Assembly (NCBI RefSeq): GCF_900292075.1
Contig: NZ_OLMV01000009.1
Span: 51,331-115,330 of the forward strand
Origin: Microbacterium timonense
GTDB lineage: Bacteria > Actinomycetota > Actinomycetes > Actinomycetales > Microbacteriaceae
Reading direction: 5' to 3'
DNA: 64,000 bases
The notes under the pieces are model-generated. The model was given only the letters and a program-made list of their open reading frames with translations, had not been told where the DNA came from and did no database searches. Within the stretch, counting starts at the first letter, position 1. Each line of letters starts with the position of its first letter. A program made the translations under genes and the position numbers. Shown one piece after another: positions 40,969-50,169 of the stretch.

Positions 40969-41535
40969 TCAGTCCGGGAGCACGGGCCAGGGCTGCGGCA
41001 TCCGGTCGTCCGTTCGCAGGAGCGATGCGATCCAGCCGTCCGTGCGCCCCTGCGCGTTCACGAGTGCCTGGCGGAGCGTGCCCTCGAAGCGGAAGCCCAG
41101 CGCCCGTGCGACCCGCGCTGACGGCTCGTTGCCCACGACGGCACGCCACTCGATGCGGGTGAGGTCGGCGCCCTCGCGGGAGAACCCCCACTCGATCGCC
41201 GCGCCGGCGGCTTCGCGGAGGCGTCCACCGCCGCGCTGGTCGGGCGCCATCCAGTAGCCGATCTCGCCGTTGCCCTGACCGTCCAGGCGGTAGAACCCCA
41301 TGGTCCCGACCAGAGCGTTGCCCTCGCGGATCACCCAGGTGCGATGCAGGTCGCCCGCCCACTGCTCGGCGACCGCGTCGATGAACTTCTCCGCGTCGGC
41401 GCGCGTGTACGGCGACGGGACCCGCGTGTACCGCTGGATGTCGGGGTCTTGACAGGCGGCATGGATCGCGTCGACGTCGTCCGCGCGGGGGAGCGACAGC
41501 TCGAGCCGCGCGGTGCGAAGGGTCACCGGTTGCAT
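40969..41535 (-). CDS. GNAT acetyltransferase, RimJ/RimL-like
   Basis: 188 residues. TARLELSLPRADD opens the fold as in RimJ/L-type enzymes; IGYWMAPDQRGGGRLREA is the acetyl-CoA pyrophosphate-binding stretch, followed by NEPSARVARALGFRFEGTLRQAL. The substrate, protein N-terminus or small molecule, is unknown. Confidence 0.85.
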   Translation of the reverse strand: MQPVTLRTARLELSLPRADDVDAIHAACQDPDIQRYTRVPSPYTRADAEKFIDAVAEQWAGDLHRTWVIREGNALVGTMGFYRLDGQGNGEIGYWMAPDQRGGGRLREAAGAAIEWGFSREGADLTRIEWRAVVGNEPSARVARALGFRFEGTLRQALVNAQGRTDGWIASLLRTDDRMPQPWPVLPD

Positions 41536-41558
41536 CGGCTCAGCCTATGCGGATCTGC

Positions 41559-41629
41559 GGCGCACAACTCAGGCGGATCGCCGCCCCTACTCCGCGTAAG
41601 CCCGCCGTTGCCGAGGATTGCCTGAGTTG
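41559..41629. repeat. AACTCAGGC inverted repeat upstream of the first DUF559 gene
   Basis: CAACTCAGGC (41565-41574) and GCCTGAGTTG (41620-41629) pair exactly over 10 bp with a 45-base spacer. The left arm lies in the longer GGCGCACAACTCAGGCG (41559-41575), also found on the other side of the gene. Confidence 0.8.
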
Positions 41630-41733
41630 CGGTCCGTGATGCCTCTTCCTCCACAGCCTGTGCCGGCGGCTGGATCTCCCCGATGCGTGTCGGATCCCGC
41701 CGCAGGTAGGCCAGACTTCGCCAGGGTGAACGG

Positions 41734-42600
41734 ATGCGGACCGTCTATCCAGGTCGTGACGACGTGCTGCGGCGAGCCGACCTCATCGCTGCCGGCATCC
41801 GACCGAAACAGATCACCCGCGCGGTGCGGGAGGGGCGGCTGCTGCGGGTTCGCCGTGACCGGTATATGCTCGCCGCGTCGACGAACGGAATCGACCGCGC
41901 GGTGCGGGTCGGCGGCCGCCTCGCCTGCGTCTCGCTTCTTGTGCTCCTGGGCGTGTTCGTGCTCGACGGTTCCCTTCTCCATGTGCACGTCGAACGAACG
42001 ATGTCGCGCCTGCGTTCACCGGACGACCCTCATCAGCGGCTGCACCGGAACTCGCAGAAGGGAGTGGTTCTGCATTGGTGGCCGCTCAGCGACAGCAGCG
42101 CCAGTCTCGGCTGCGTCTCGCTCTTCGACGCAGTGGCTCAGGCGGTGCGGTGTCAGCCGGTGCGGGCCGCGGTCGCCACCGTCGACAGCGTGCTGCACCT
42201 TGGATTGATGACGTGGGCCGAGCTGCAGAGCGTGTTCGAGGTGTTACCCGCTCGCTGCCGGGCGATCCTGCGGTTGGCGGACGGCACCGCAGAATCCGGG
42301 CCGGAGACCTTCATGCGGCTGATACTCCGACAGGCCGGGCTCCGGTACCAGGCTCAAGTGAAGATCCTGGGTGTCGGTCGAGTCGACTTCGTCGTGGAGG
42401 ACCGGCTCATCGTCGAATGCGACAGCCGGGCCCACCACGAGGGCTGGGAGAAGCAGCGAAGCGACCGCCGGCGCGATCTCGCCGCCGCGAACCTGGGGTA
42501 TGCCACCCTGCGACCCCTTGCCGAAGACGTCATGTACAACCCCGACATGGTGCGATCTGCCCTAGGGGGCATCCTTCGGACCCTCGGTCGCCAGGCGTAG
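41734..42600 (+). CDS. AbiEi-like / DUF559 protein, first copy
   Basis: 288 residues. The N-terminal 60 (VLRRADLIAAGIRPKQITRAVREGRLLRVRRDRYML) is the winged-helix pattern of AbiEi-type antitoxins. The C-terminus (about 205-280) has D218 in VGRVDFVV, E228 and D230 in IVECDS, then WEKQRSDRRRDLAAANLGY, the DUF559/Vsr-like PD-(D/E)XK layout. It is a paralogue of the gene at 61547-62410. No toxin gene is beside it. Inverted repeats bracket it on both sides. A restriction-like or repair nuclease role is possible but unproven. Confidence 0.82.
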   Translation: MRTVYPGRDDVLRRADLIAAGIRPKQITRAVREGRLLRVRRDRYMLAASTNGIDRAVRVGGRLACVSLLVLLGVFVLDGSLLHVHVERTMSRLRSPDDPHQRLHRNSQKGVVLHWWPLSDSSASLGCVSLFDAVAQAVRCQPVRAAVATVDSVLHLGLMTWAELQSVFEVLPARCRAILRLADGTAESGPETFMRLILRQAGLRYQAQVKILGVGRVDFVVEDRLIVECDSRAHHEGWEKQRSDRRRDLAAANLGYATLRPLAEDVMYNPDMVRSALGGILRTLGRQA

Positions 42601-42627
42601 CGCTGGCGCGTTGCGTGCGCTGGCGGC

Positions 42628-42704
42628 GGCGCATAATTCAGGCGTATCGGGGTCGCATGCCCGATCCCGGCACGCAGATCCGGGCTGCGCCTGAATTGTG
42701 CGCC
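42628..42704. repeat. AATTCAGGC inverted repeat downstream of the first DUF559 gene
   Basis: GGCGCATAATTCAGGCG (42628-42644) pairs with CGCCTGAATTGTGCGCC (42688-42704), 16 of 17 positions. Its arms match the arm of the upstream repeat (41559-41575) at all but one or two bases, so the gene is bracketed by four copies of one motif. Confidence 0.85.
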
Positions 42705-42744
42705 GGATGCGGAGTCAGCCGGCCGCTGCGCGCTGCGCCGGCCG

Positions 42745-42771
42745 CTCGCGGGTGGCGCAGCCACCCGCGAG
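42745..42771 (-). terminator. Probable trpS terminator hairpin
   Basis: CTCGCGGGTGG (42745-42755) and CCACCCGCGAG (42761-42771) pair perfectly with a five-base loop, 22 bases beyond the trpS stop. No T-run. Confidence 0.65.
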
Positions 42772-42793
42772 GGCTGGCAGACCGGCCCGAGCC

Positions 42794-43801
42794 TCAGCGG
42801 GTGCGGCGCAGGAGGCCGACCTTGTCGTACACGTCCGCGAGGGTCCGGTCGGCGACGTCCTGCGCCTTCGCCGCGTTCGCGGCGAGCACGCGGTCGAGCT
42901 CGGCCGGGTCGTCGAGCATCTGCAGGGCGCGCTCGCGCACCGGTCCGAACTCATCGACCACGACCTCGGCGAGGCCCTTCTTGAAGTCGCCGTAGCCGCG
43001 GCCGGCGTACTCGTCCTCGATCGCCGGGATCTGCCGGCCGGTGAGAGCCGCGTAGATCACGAGCAGGTTCGACACGCCCGGCTTGGCCTCGCGGTCGTAC
43101 CGCACCGACCCTTCGGAGTCGGTGACGGCCCGCATGATCTTCTTGGCCGACACCGCCGGGTCGTCGAGCAGCCACAGGACGCCGGCATCCGATTCCGCCG
43201 ACTTCGACATCTTCGCAGTCGGGTTCTGCAGGTCGTAGATGCGCGCGGTCTCCTGCTGGATCACCGGCATCGGCACCGCGAAGGTCGTCCCGTAGCGGCC
43301 GTTGAAGCGCTCCGCCAGGTCTCGGGTCAGTTCGACGTGCTGCTTCTGGTCGTCGCCGACCGGCACGATGTCGGTCTGGTACAGCAGGATGTCGGCGGCC
43401 ATCAGCACCGGGTACGTGAAGAGGCCGACGGAGGTCGCGTCGGAGCCGTAGCGCTGCGACTTGTCTTTGAACTGCGTCATGCGACCGGCCTCGCCGAACC
43501 CGGTGATGGTCGAGAGGATCCAGGCGAGCTCCGCGTGCGCGGGCACGTGCGACTGCACGTAGAGCGTGGACTTCGAGGGCTCGATGCCGGCGGCGATGTA
43601 CTGCGCAGCGGTGCGGCGCGTCTTCTCGCGCAGCTCGGCGGGATCGTTCGGCTGGGTGAGGGCGTGGAGGTCGACCACCGAGAAGAACGCGTCGTACGAC
43701 TCCTGCAGGTCCCGCCACTGCATGAGCGCCCCGATGTAGTTGCCGATCTGGAGGGAGTCGGCCGAGGGCTGCATGCCGGAGTACAGACGGGGTTTGCTCA
43801 C
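42794..43801 (-). CDS. trpS: Tryptophanyl-tRNA synthetase
   Basis: 335 residues, class I synthetase. SGMQPSADSLQIGNYIGA holds the HIGH-type motif and AKMSKS the second signature; GLFTYPVLMAADILLY is typical TrpRS. Charges tRNA-Trp. ATG start with the usual MSKPRLYSGMQPS beginning. Confidence 0.97.
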   Translation of the reverse strand: MSKPRLYSGMQPSADSLQIGNYIGALMQWRDLQESYDAFFSVVDLHALTQPNDPAELREKTRRTAAQYIAAGIEPSKSTLYVQSHVPAHAELAWILSTITGFGEAGRMTQFKDKSQRYGSDATSVGLFTYPVLMAADILLYQTDIVPVGDDQKQHVELTRDLAERFNGRYGTTFAVPMPVIQQETARIYDLQNPTAKMSKSAESDAGVLWLLDDPAVSAKKIMRAVTDSEGSVRYDREAKPGVSNLLVIYAALTGRQIPAIEDEYAGRGYGDFKKGLAEVVVDEFGPVRERALQMLDDPAELDRVLAANAAKAQDVADRTLADVYDKVGLLRRTR

Positions 43802-43941
43802 CAGACGATCCTATTTCAGGATGACGGGATGCCTCGGCCCGGTCGATCCGCGGGTGGTCCCCCGTTCACGTCGTCGACGCTTCGGAGCCGCCTGCCAGAC
43901 CCCCGGTGGTCCAGGTTGCGACGGCCGCGCCGCGCGGGACG

Positions 43942-44838
43942 TCAGCGACCGAGCGTGTAGTCGGCGACCACGGGGGAGTGGTCGCTCCAGCGCGTGTCCC
44001 ACGAGGGGGCGCGGACCACGCGGTAATCGATGACGCGGGCGCCGAGCTCGGGGGTGGCGAGGTGGTAGTCGATCCGCCATCCGGTGTCGTTGTCGAACGC
44101 GCGTCCGCGCATCGACCACCAGGTGTACGGCCCGTCGACGTCGCCGTGGAAGCGTCGGCCCACGTCCACCCAGCCGAGCCCCGGTCCGACCGAGCCGTCG
44201 GCGCCGGTCGTGGGGACGCCCTCCTCGCCGAAGAAGCGGTCGAAGTACGCCCGCTCACGCGGCAGGAACCCCGCCTTTTTGACGTTGCCCTTCCAGTTGC
44301 GGATGTCGAAGTGCCGGTGGCCCACGTTCAGGTCGCCCATCACCAGCGCGAGCGGCGAGGCGGCCTTGAGCTGCGGCATCCGCCTCTCCATGGCGTCGAG
44401 GAACGCCCACTTCGCGTCCTGCTTGGGCGTATCGGCTTCTCCGGTGTGCACATACGCGCTCACCACGATCAGCCGCTCCCCGTCGATGTCGAAGTCGGCC
44501 TCGATCCAGCGGCCGGCGCTGTCGAGAACCTCCGCGGCGTCCTCGGCGGCGGGCCCGAGCACGCGACGCACATCGACAGCGGGCATGCGGCTGGCCACCG
44601 CCACGCCGGCGCGACCCTTGCTCAGGGCCTCGTCGTTGACGATCTCCCAGCCAGGCAGCGCGGCACGCAGCTCTTCTTCGGTCGCACGCACCTCCTGCAG
44701 GGCCATCACGTCGATGTCGGCGGCGTCGAGCCACTCGAGCATGCCCTTGCGCGTGGCGGCGCGGATCCCGTTGACGTTGACAGAGGCGATGCGGACACGG
44801 CGAGACACGACGGCCAGACTATCCGGCGCCGCCGACAT
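43942..44838 (-). CDS. xth: Exonuclease III-type AP endonuclease
   Basis: 298 residues of the endonuclease/exonuclease/phosphatase fold. SVNVNGIRAA, ALQEVRA, VMGDLNVGH and SDHSPVVADY are the metal- and substrate-binding blocks. Cleaves DNA at abasic sites in base-excision repair, which suits the nearby Fpg/Nei gene. ATG at 44838 is used; a GTG 11 codons later is possible. It lies 11 bases after yihY and is likely co-transcribed. Confidence 0.93.
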   Translation of the reverse strand: MSAAPDSLAVVSRRVRIASVNVNGIRAATRKGMLEWLDAADIDVMALQEVRATEEELRAALPGWEIVNDEALSKGRAGVAVASRMPAVDVRRVLGPAAEDAAEVLDSAGRWIEADFDIDGERLIVVSAYVHTGEADTPKQDAKWAFLDAMERRMPQLKAASPLALVMGDLNVGHRHFDIRNWKGNVKKAGFLPRERAYFDRFFGEEGVPTTGADGSVGPGLGWVDVGRRFHGDVDGPYTWWSMRGRAFDNDTGWRIDYHLATPELGARVIDYRVVRAPSWDTRWSDHSPVVADYTLGR

Positions 44839-44849
44839 CGACGGATCCG

Positions 44850-46196
44850 TCACGCCTCCTCGGCCGGTCCACCGTCGGCCTTCGTCGCCTTCCTGCGCTT
44901 CCCGCGCGTGACCGGCTTCCCGTTCGGCGACGGTGCCGGCGGCGGCGCGGGCGCCGGTGTGCCCGCCGGCGCTGCGGCACGGGACGGATGCTGCGGCACC
45001 TTCGGGGCGGCGGCCTCGACCTGGCTGAGCTCCTCCTCGGCGTCGCGAACCGCGCGGTCGGCGACCCACACGCGGTACCACGGCGCCTGCCTGCGCGCCT
45101 CCTGCGCGGTGCGCAGCCGTACCCGGGCGGCGAGGAGCAGTGCGGCGTGCTCCGCGGCGATCCGCTCCGCCTCCGTGGGCGGAAGCATGACCACGTTGTG
45201 ATCCTTGGCGGCGACGGCGATCCACGCCGCCGCGACGAGGATCACGATGCCCAGCAGCCGGAACCACAGCAGCATCCCGATGAACAGCGCGAAGGTGGCC
45301 AGCAGAGGATTGGACGGGGTGTAGCTGAGGAGGAGGCCGGCGCCCAGCTGCAGGATCGAGATGCCCAGCCCGCCCAGCATGGCGCCCGGCCAGATGCGCC
45401 GCCACGGCAGCTTCGTGCCGGTGAGGAAGCGGAAGAAGCCGACGAGCGCCGTGGAGGTCACCGCGAATCCGATCACCAGCGAGCCGATGCTCACGCTGAT
45501 CTCGGTGAGTGCGCTGGTGTCTTTCCACCCGATGAGCGAGAAGATCCACTCGACCGCGTAGGTCCCCACGGTGCTCAGGGCGGCACCGAGGATGAGAGCG
45601 GCGCCGAAGATGACCGCCGCGAGGAAGTCGCGCGCCTTGAGGAGGAAGTAGCTGCGCCGGTCGGGCGGGATGGCGAACAGCTCGCGCACCGCTCTGCGAG
45701 AGTAGGTGACCCAGTCGATCGCGGTCCAGATCAGGGTGCCGAGGGCGATGAGACCTGTCCACCCCAGCACGCCCGAGTTCGAGGACGCGATCGCCTGTAC
45801 CTGATCCGGCGTCGCGATGCCCCCGGACGGCGCGATCAGACCGGGGATGTAGACGTTGATCAAGTCGATCAGCGCATCAACAGCCTGCGGGCTTCCGCCC
45901 AGCCAGAGTCCCGCGATGGCGAATGCGAGGTAGATCGCGGCGAAGCAGGCGAAGAGCGCCACGTAGCTGACGCCGGCCGAGAGCAGAAATCCGTTCTCGA
46001 TGAGGAAGTGGCGCCACACCCGTACCGGGAACCACGCGAGTGTCGCCTCGGTGAGCCGCGTCGCTCGGCTGATCGGCACGTCGAACCGCTCGCGCAGGCT
46101 GTGCTCCGTCGCCTCCCAGCGCTCGCGGAGCGACTCCTCCTCGCGCTGCGCGGCATCGGCTGCCGCACGGGCATCTGGCGGGGGCACGCGGGTCAC
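44850..46196 (-). CDS. YihY/virulence factor BrkB-family membrane protein
   Basis: 448 residues. A charged N-terminus, six membrane segments (about 65-350), and a long polar C-terminal tail rich in A, P and K ending GKRRKATKADG. The GFLLSAGVSYVALFACFAAIYLAF run is typical. The cellular role of this family is not settled. GTG start; a strong hairpin lies upstream, separating it from sdhB. Confidence 0.87.
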   Translation of the reverse strand: MTRVPPPDARAAADAAQREEESLRERWEATEHSLRERFDVPISRATRLTEATLAWFPVRVWRHFLIENGFLLSAGVSYVALFACFAAIYLAFAIAGLWLGGSPQAVDALIDLINVYIPGLIAPSGGIATPDQVQAIASSNSGVLGWTGLIALGTLIWTAIDWVTYSRRAVRELFAIPPDRRSYFLLKARDFLAAVIFGAALILGAALSTVGTYAVEWIFSLIGWKDTSALTEISVSIGSLVIGFAVTSTALVGFFRFLTGTKLPWRRIWPGAMLGGLGISILQLGAGLLLSYTPSNPLLATFALFIGMLLWFRLLGIVILVAAAWIAVAAKDHNVVMLPPTEAERIAAEHAALLLAARVRLRTAQEARRQAPWYRVWVADRAVRDAEEELSQVEAAAPKVPQHPSRAAAPAGTPAPAPPPAPSPNGKPVTRGKRRKATKADGGPAEEA

Positions 46197-46218
46197 GGGT
46201 TCAGATTAGCGACACGAC

Positions 46219-46247
46219 GATGCCGCATCGCACTGCGATGCGGCATC
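46219..46247. terminator. Hairpin between sdhB and yihY
   Basis: GATGCCGCATCG and CGATGCGGCATC pair perfectly over 12 bp with a five-base loop. Placed 46 bases after the sdhB stop, it should terminate the sdh operon. Confidence 0.8.
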
Positions 46248-46292
46248 CTCGTGTGTCTCGCGGCTCAGCAGGAGCGCTGAGCGACCGGCCTG

Positions 46293-47093
46293 TCAGGGGC
46301 GACCGCGGAGCACCGCCTGCTTGACCTCGGCGATCGCCTTGGTGACCTCGATGCCGCGCGGGCAGGCCTCGGTGCAGTTGAAGGTGGTGCGGCAGCGCCA
46401 CACGCCTTCCTTGTCGTTGAGGATGTCCAGTCGCACGTCGCCCGCGTCATCGCGCGAGTCGAAGATGAAGCGGTGCGCGTTGACGATAGCGGCCGGGCCG
46501 AAGTACTGGCCGTCGGTCCAGAACACCGGGCACGACGACGTGCAGGCCGCGCAGAGGATGCACTTGGTGGTGTCGTCGAAGACCTCGCGGTCCACGATCG
46601 ACTGGATGCGCTCCTTGCCGGGCTCGGGCTTCGAGTTCGCGATGAGGAACGGCTGCACCTCGCGGTAGGACGCGAAGAACGGCTCCATGTCGACGACGAG
46701 GTCCTTCTCCAGCGGCAGGCCCTTGATCGCCTCGACGTAGATCGGCTGCGAGATGTCGAGGTCCTTGATGAGGGTCTTGCACGCGAGCCGGTTGCGGCCG
46801 TTGATGCGCATGGCGTCCGAACCGCAGATGCCGTGGGCGCAGGAGCGGCGGAACGTCAGCGAGCCGTCGACCTCCCACTTGATCTTGTGGAGGGCATCCA
46901 GCACGCGGTCGGTCGAGTACAGCTCCACGTCGTAGTCGACCCAGCGCGGCTCCTCGTCGACCTCCGGGTTGAACCGGCGGATGATGAACGTCACGAGGAA
47001 CGACTGGATGCCGGTGTCGTTCGCTTCTTCCTGCGCCTGAGCGGGTGCGTCGGCATCCGTGCGCTCGATGACATCGGTGACGGAGGTCGCCAT
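46293..47093 (-). CDS. sdhB: Succinate dehydrogenase iron-sulfur subunit
   Basis: 266 residues. The [2Fe-2S] cluster motif is CAHGICGSDAM; the [4Fe-4S]/[3Fe-4S] cysteines are in CILCAACTSSCP and CTEACPRG. Transfers electrons from SdhA FAD to quinone. ATG at 47093 shares one base with the sdhA stop. Last gene of sdhCDAB. Confidence 0.97.
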   Translation of the reverse strand: MATSVTDVIERTDADAPAQAQEEANDTGIQSFLVTFIIRRFNPEVDEEPRWVDYDVELYSTDRVLDALHKIKWEVDGSLTFRRSCAHGICGSDAMRINGRNRLACKTLIKDLDISQPIYVEAIKGLPLEKDLVVDMEPFFASYREVQPFLIANSKPEPGKERIQSIVDREVFDDTTKCILCAACTSSCPVFWTDGQYFGPAAIVNAHRFIFDSRDDAGDVRLDILNDKEGVWRCRTTFNCTEACPRGIEVTKAIAEVKQAVLRGRP

Positions 47094-48916
47094 CAGTACT
47101 TCCTCTCCAACGGCGGGTATCGCAACTCGCCGGCTTCGTTCCTGGTGAAGACGACGGGCTTCCAGTCCAGCGTGATGTGGTCCTCGGCGTGGGACGAGTG
47201 GGGGTCGCCCGACAGGTACGCCATGGTGTGCTTCATGTAGTTCTCGTCGTCGCGCGTGGGGAAGTCGTCGCGCATGTGCCCGCCGCGGCTCTCCTTGCGG
47301 TTGCGGGCGGTGACGACGACGACCTCCGCGATGTCGAGGAGGAATCCGAGCTCGACGGCCTCGAGCAGATCGGTGTTGTACCGCTTGCCCTTGTCGTCGA
47401 CGTGCACGTTCTTGTACCGCTCGCGCAGCTCCTCGATGACGTCGAGCACCTCGCCGAGCGACTCGTCGGTGCGGAAGACCTGCGCCTTGCGGTCCATCTC
47501 GTCCTGGAGCTTCTTGCGCAGGACCGCGATGCGCTCGGTGCCCTGGTTCTCGCGCAGACCCTCGATCATGCTGCGGACGTCGGCTGCGGGGTCTTCGGGC
47601 AGCGGTACGAACTCCGCCGTCTTCACGTACTCGACCGCGTTGCGACCGGCGCGCTTGCCGAAGACGTTGATGTCGAGCAGGGAGTTGGTGCCGAGGCGGT
47701 TCGAGCCGTGCACCGACACGCACGCGCATTCGCCCGCCGCGTACAGGCCCGGCACGACGGTCGTGTTGTCGGCGAGCACCTCGGCGTTGTTGTTGGTCGG
47801 GATGCCGCCCATCGCGTAGTGCGCCGTCGGCATGACCGGCACCGGCTCGACGACGGGGTCGACACCGAGGTACGTGCGGGCGAACTCGGTGATGTCGGGA
47901 AGCTTCGTCTCGAGCACCTCCGCACCCAGGTGGGTGCAGTCCAGCAGCACGTAGTCGCGGTGGGGGCCGGCGCCGCGGCCCTCGGCCACCTCCTGCACCA
48001 TGCAGCGGCTCACGATGTCGCGCGGGGCGAGGTCCTTGATCGTGGGGGCGTAGCGTTCCATGAAGCGCTCACCGCTGGCGTTGCGCAGGATCGCGCCTTC
48101 ACCGCGGGCACCCTCGGTGAGCAGGATGCCGAGGCCGGCGAGCCCGGTCGGGTGGAACTGGAAGAACTCCATGTCCTCCAGCGGCAGCCCCTTGCGCCAG
48201 ATGATGCCGACGCCGTCGCCGGTGAGGGTGTGGGCGTTCGAGGTGGTCTTGAAGATCTTGCCGAACCCGCCGGTGGCGAAGATGACCGCCTTGGACTGGA
48301 AGACGTGGAGGTCGCCGGTGGCCAGCTCGTAGGCGACCACCCCGGCGATCTGCTTGTCCTTGCCCTCGCCGACGGTGATGAGGTCGAGCACGTAGAACTC
48401 GTTGAAGAAGTTGATGCCGAGCTTGACGCAGTTCTGGAAGAGCGTCTGCAGGATCATGTGGCCGGTGCGGTCGGCGGCATAGCACGCGCGGCGCACCGGG
48501 GTCTTCCCGTGATCGGCGGTGTGGCCGCCGAAGCGACGCTGGTCGATCTTGCCGTCCGGCGTGCGGTTGAAGGGCAGGCCCATGTTCTCGAGGTCGATGA
48601 CCGCGTCGATGGCCTCTTTCGCGAGGATCTCGGCAGCGTCCTGGTCGACGAGGTAGTCGCCGCCCTTGACGGTGTCGAAGGTGTGCCACTCCCAGGAGTC
48701 CTCTTCGACGTTGGCCAGCGCCGCCGCCATGCCGCCCTGCGCGGCGCCGGTGTGCGAGCGCGTCGGGTACAGCTTGGTGATGACGGCCGTGCGGGCACCG
48801 GGGCCCGCCTCGATGGCCGCACGCATGCCGGCGCCGCCCGCGCCCACGATGACGATGTCGAACTGGTGGTAGTGGACGCCGTCCTTGACGTAGGAGTCCG
48901 CGGTCTGGGTGCTCAC
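47093..48916 (-). CDS. sdhA: Succinate dehydrogenase flavoprotein subunit
   Basis: 607 residues. The histidine of SHTGAAQGG is the covalent FAD site; EFFQFHPTGLAGLGIL, RRACYAADRTGH and HGSNRLGTNSLLD are the substrate and FAD segments. Oxidises succinate to fumarate in the TCA cycle at the membrane. It starts 40 bases after sdhD. Confidence 0.97.
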   Translation of the reverse strand: MSTQTADSYVKDGVHYHQFDIVIVGAGGAGMRAAIEAGPGARTAVITKLYPTRSHTGAAQGGMAAALANVEEDSWEWHTFDTVKGGDYLVDQDAAEILAKEAIDAVIDLENMGLPFNRTPDGKIDQRRFGGHTADHGKTPVRRACYAADRTGHMILQTLFQNCVKLGINFFNEFYVLDLITVGEGKDKQIAGVVAYELATGDLHVFQSKAVIFATGGFGKIFKTTSNAHTLTGDGVGIIWRKGLPLEDMEFFQFHPTGLAGLGILLTEGARGEGAILRNASGERFMERYAPTIKDLAPRDIVSRCMVQEVAEGRGAGPHRDYVLLDCTHLGAEVLETKLPDITEFARTYLGVDPVVEPVPVMPTAHYAMGGIPTNNNAEVLADNTTVVPGLYAAGECACVSVHGSNRLGTNSLLDINVFGKRAGRNAVEYVKTAEFVPLPEDPAADVRSMIEGLRENQGTERIAVLRKKLQDEMDRKAQVFRTDESLGEVLDVIEELRERYKNVHVDDKGKRYNTDLLEAVELGFLLDIAEVVVVTARNRKESRGGHMRDDFPTRDDENYMKHTMAYLSGDPHSSHAEDHITLDWKPVVFTRNEAGELRYPPLERKY

Positions 48917-48956
48917 GTGTCGATTGCCTCGATTGTCTGTTGCCGGAGGTGCGCGC

Positions 48957-49415
48957 TCAGCCCTGGGCGCTGCAGATGTCGCTGATGACGCCGGATGCCG
49001 TCTCGGGGTCGAACCCGAGGCACGGGTCGAAGGTGAAGACGACCAGCGTGCCGAGCACGATGAGGAACGCGGCGGCCAGCCACAGCGCCCACACCAGCAC
49101 GCGCCGCGTGCCGTTGTGCGTCACGTAGTCGTTGACGATCGTCCGCATGCCGTTCGCACCGTGGATGAGCGCGAGCCACAGCATGAGCACGTCCCACCAC
49201 TGCCAGAACGGCGAGGCGAACTTGCCGGCGACGAACGCGAAGTCGATGCCGTGGATGCCCTCGCCCACCATGAGGTTGACGAACAGGTGGCCGAAGATGA
49301 GGACGACCAGCAGCACGCCGGAGGCGCGCATGTAGATCCAGCCCCACTTCTCGAGGTTCGGCCCCTTGCGCCGGACGGCGACGCGAGGACTGCGCGGCTC
49401 TGCGATGGTCGCCAT
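48957..49415 (-). CDS. sdhD: Succinate dehydrogenase membrane subunit SdhD
   Basis: 152 residues with three membrane helices and the H-G-A-N-G-M-R haem/quinone-region motif (ALIHGANGMRTIV). N-terminal 30 residues are charged. Anchors SdhAB. ATG at 49415 overlaps the sdhC stop by one base. Confidence 0.92.
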   Translation of the reverse strand: MATIAEPRSPRVAVRRKGPNLEKWGWIYMRASGVLLVVLIFGHLFVNLMVGEGIHGIDFAFVAGKFASPFWQWWDVLMLWLALIHGANGMRTIVNDYVTHNGTRRVLVWALWLAAAFLIVLGTLVVFTFDPCLGFDPETASGVISDICSAQG

Positions 49416-49840
49416 CAGTGCCCCCCTCCGAACGCGAACATCAGGTGTCGGGGCACGAAGCCCAGCATGGTGACGACCCACAGTCCCAGCACGCCCCACC
49501 ACAGCTGGCGCTGGTGGCGGGTCGCCCACGACCACATGTCGACCGCGATGATGCGCAGGCCGTTGTACGCGTGGTACGCGATCGCCCCGACGAGGGCGAC
49601 CTCGCCCAGGGCCATGATCCAGTTCTTATACGTGCCGATGACGGCGTCATACGCCTCGGGCGACACCCGGATGAGCGCCGTGTCGAGGATGTGCACGAGA
49701 AGGAAGAAGAAGATGGCGACGCCGGTGATGCGGTGCAGCACCCACGACCACATGCCTTCGTTCCCGCGGTACAGGGTGCCGCGGGGGACTCGGGAAGTGG
49801 TCTCGGATACCGACGGTGTGACGCGTGCTGGTGCAGACAC
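49415..49840 (-). CDS. sdhC: Succinate dehydrogenase cytochrome b556 subunit SdhC
   Basis: 141 residues with three membrane helices; TLYRGNEGMWSWVLHRITGVAIFFFLLVHILDT is the SdhC pattern and the later HAYNGLRIIAVD includes a haem-ligand region. The GTG at 49840 is chosen because AGGGAGG lies nine bases upstream. An in-frame extension to 49942 is rejected as non-family. Confidence 0.92.
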   Translation of the reverse strand: MSAPARVTPSVSETTSRVPRGTLYRGNEGMWSWVLHRITGVAIFFFLLVHILDTALIRVSPEAYDAVIGTYKNWIMALGEVALVGAIAYHAYNGLRIIAVDMWSWATRHQRQLWWGVLGLWVVTMLGFVPRHLMFAFGGGH

Positions 49841-50169
49841 GTCCGTCCTCCCTGGATCGAAACACGACGGGGCGGACCTCAGACTGTGAGGACGGCCCCC
49901 GAAGAAGGCCCGGAACGGTGCGCTTCGGGCCATCGGCGTCACGCGGGCGCTGCGACCATCCTATTCCCGCTCCGCGCGGACGGGCGACGAAGGGGACCCT
50001 TACCGTCCCCTCTTCCGGAGGGATCTTCACGGGCGGCAAGAACCGACATTCTTGAAAACTCTCCGAAACCTTTTGCCCGCTTCAAGACCCCCACCTAGCG
50101 TTGCGGGAGAGAAGAACATATGCGCTCCCCACGCCGCATATCCACCGACGAAGATGTCAGGAGTTCTCC
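49841..50169. other. Divergent intergenic region of sdhC and the xylanase gene
   Basis: 329 bases without a credible gene. A small hairpin GGGGAC/GTCCCC lies at 49992-50010, and the right part (50040-50100) is the most AT-rich, with a -35-like TTGAAA at 50052. AGGAG is placed before the xylanase ATG. I see no convincing carbon-control operator. Confidence 0.5.

Noticed and set aside
41734..42600. Type IV AbiE toxin-antitoxin system
   Set aside because: The N-terminus resembles AbiEi, but no AbiEii-type nucleotidyltransferase toxin is adjacent to this gene or to its paralogue.
41559..42704. Insertion sequence around the first DUF559 gene
   Set aside because: There are matching inverted repeats but no transposase and no clear target-site duplication, so a conventional IS is not supported.
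49415..49942. Longer sdhC starting at 49942
   Set aside because: The extra 34 residues are unlike SdhC and would bypass the strong AGGGAGG site in front of the GTG at 49840.
50040..50110. Carbon-catabolite or xylose operator upstream of the xylanase
   Set aside because: TCTTGAA and TTCAAGA are 31 bases apart and match no LacI/XylR-type palindrome well; too weak to call.
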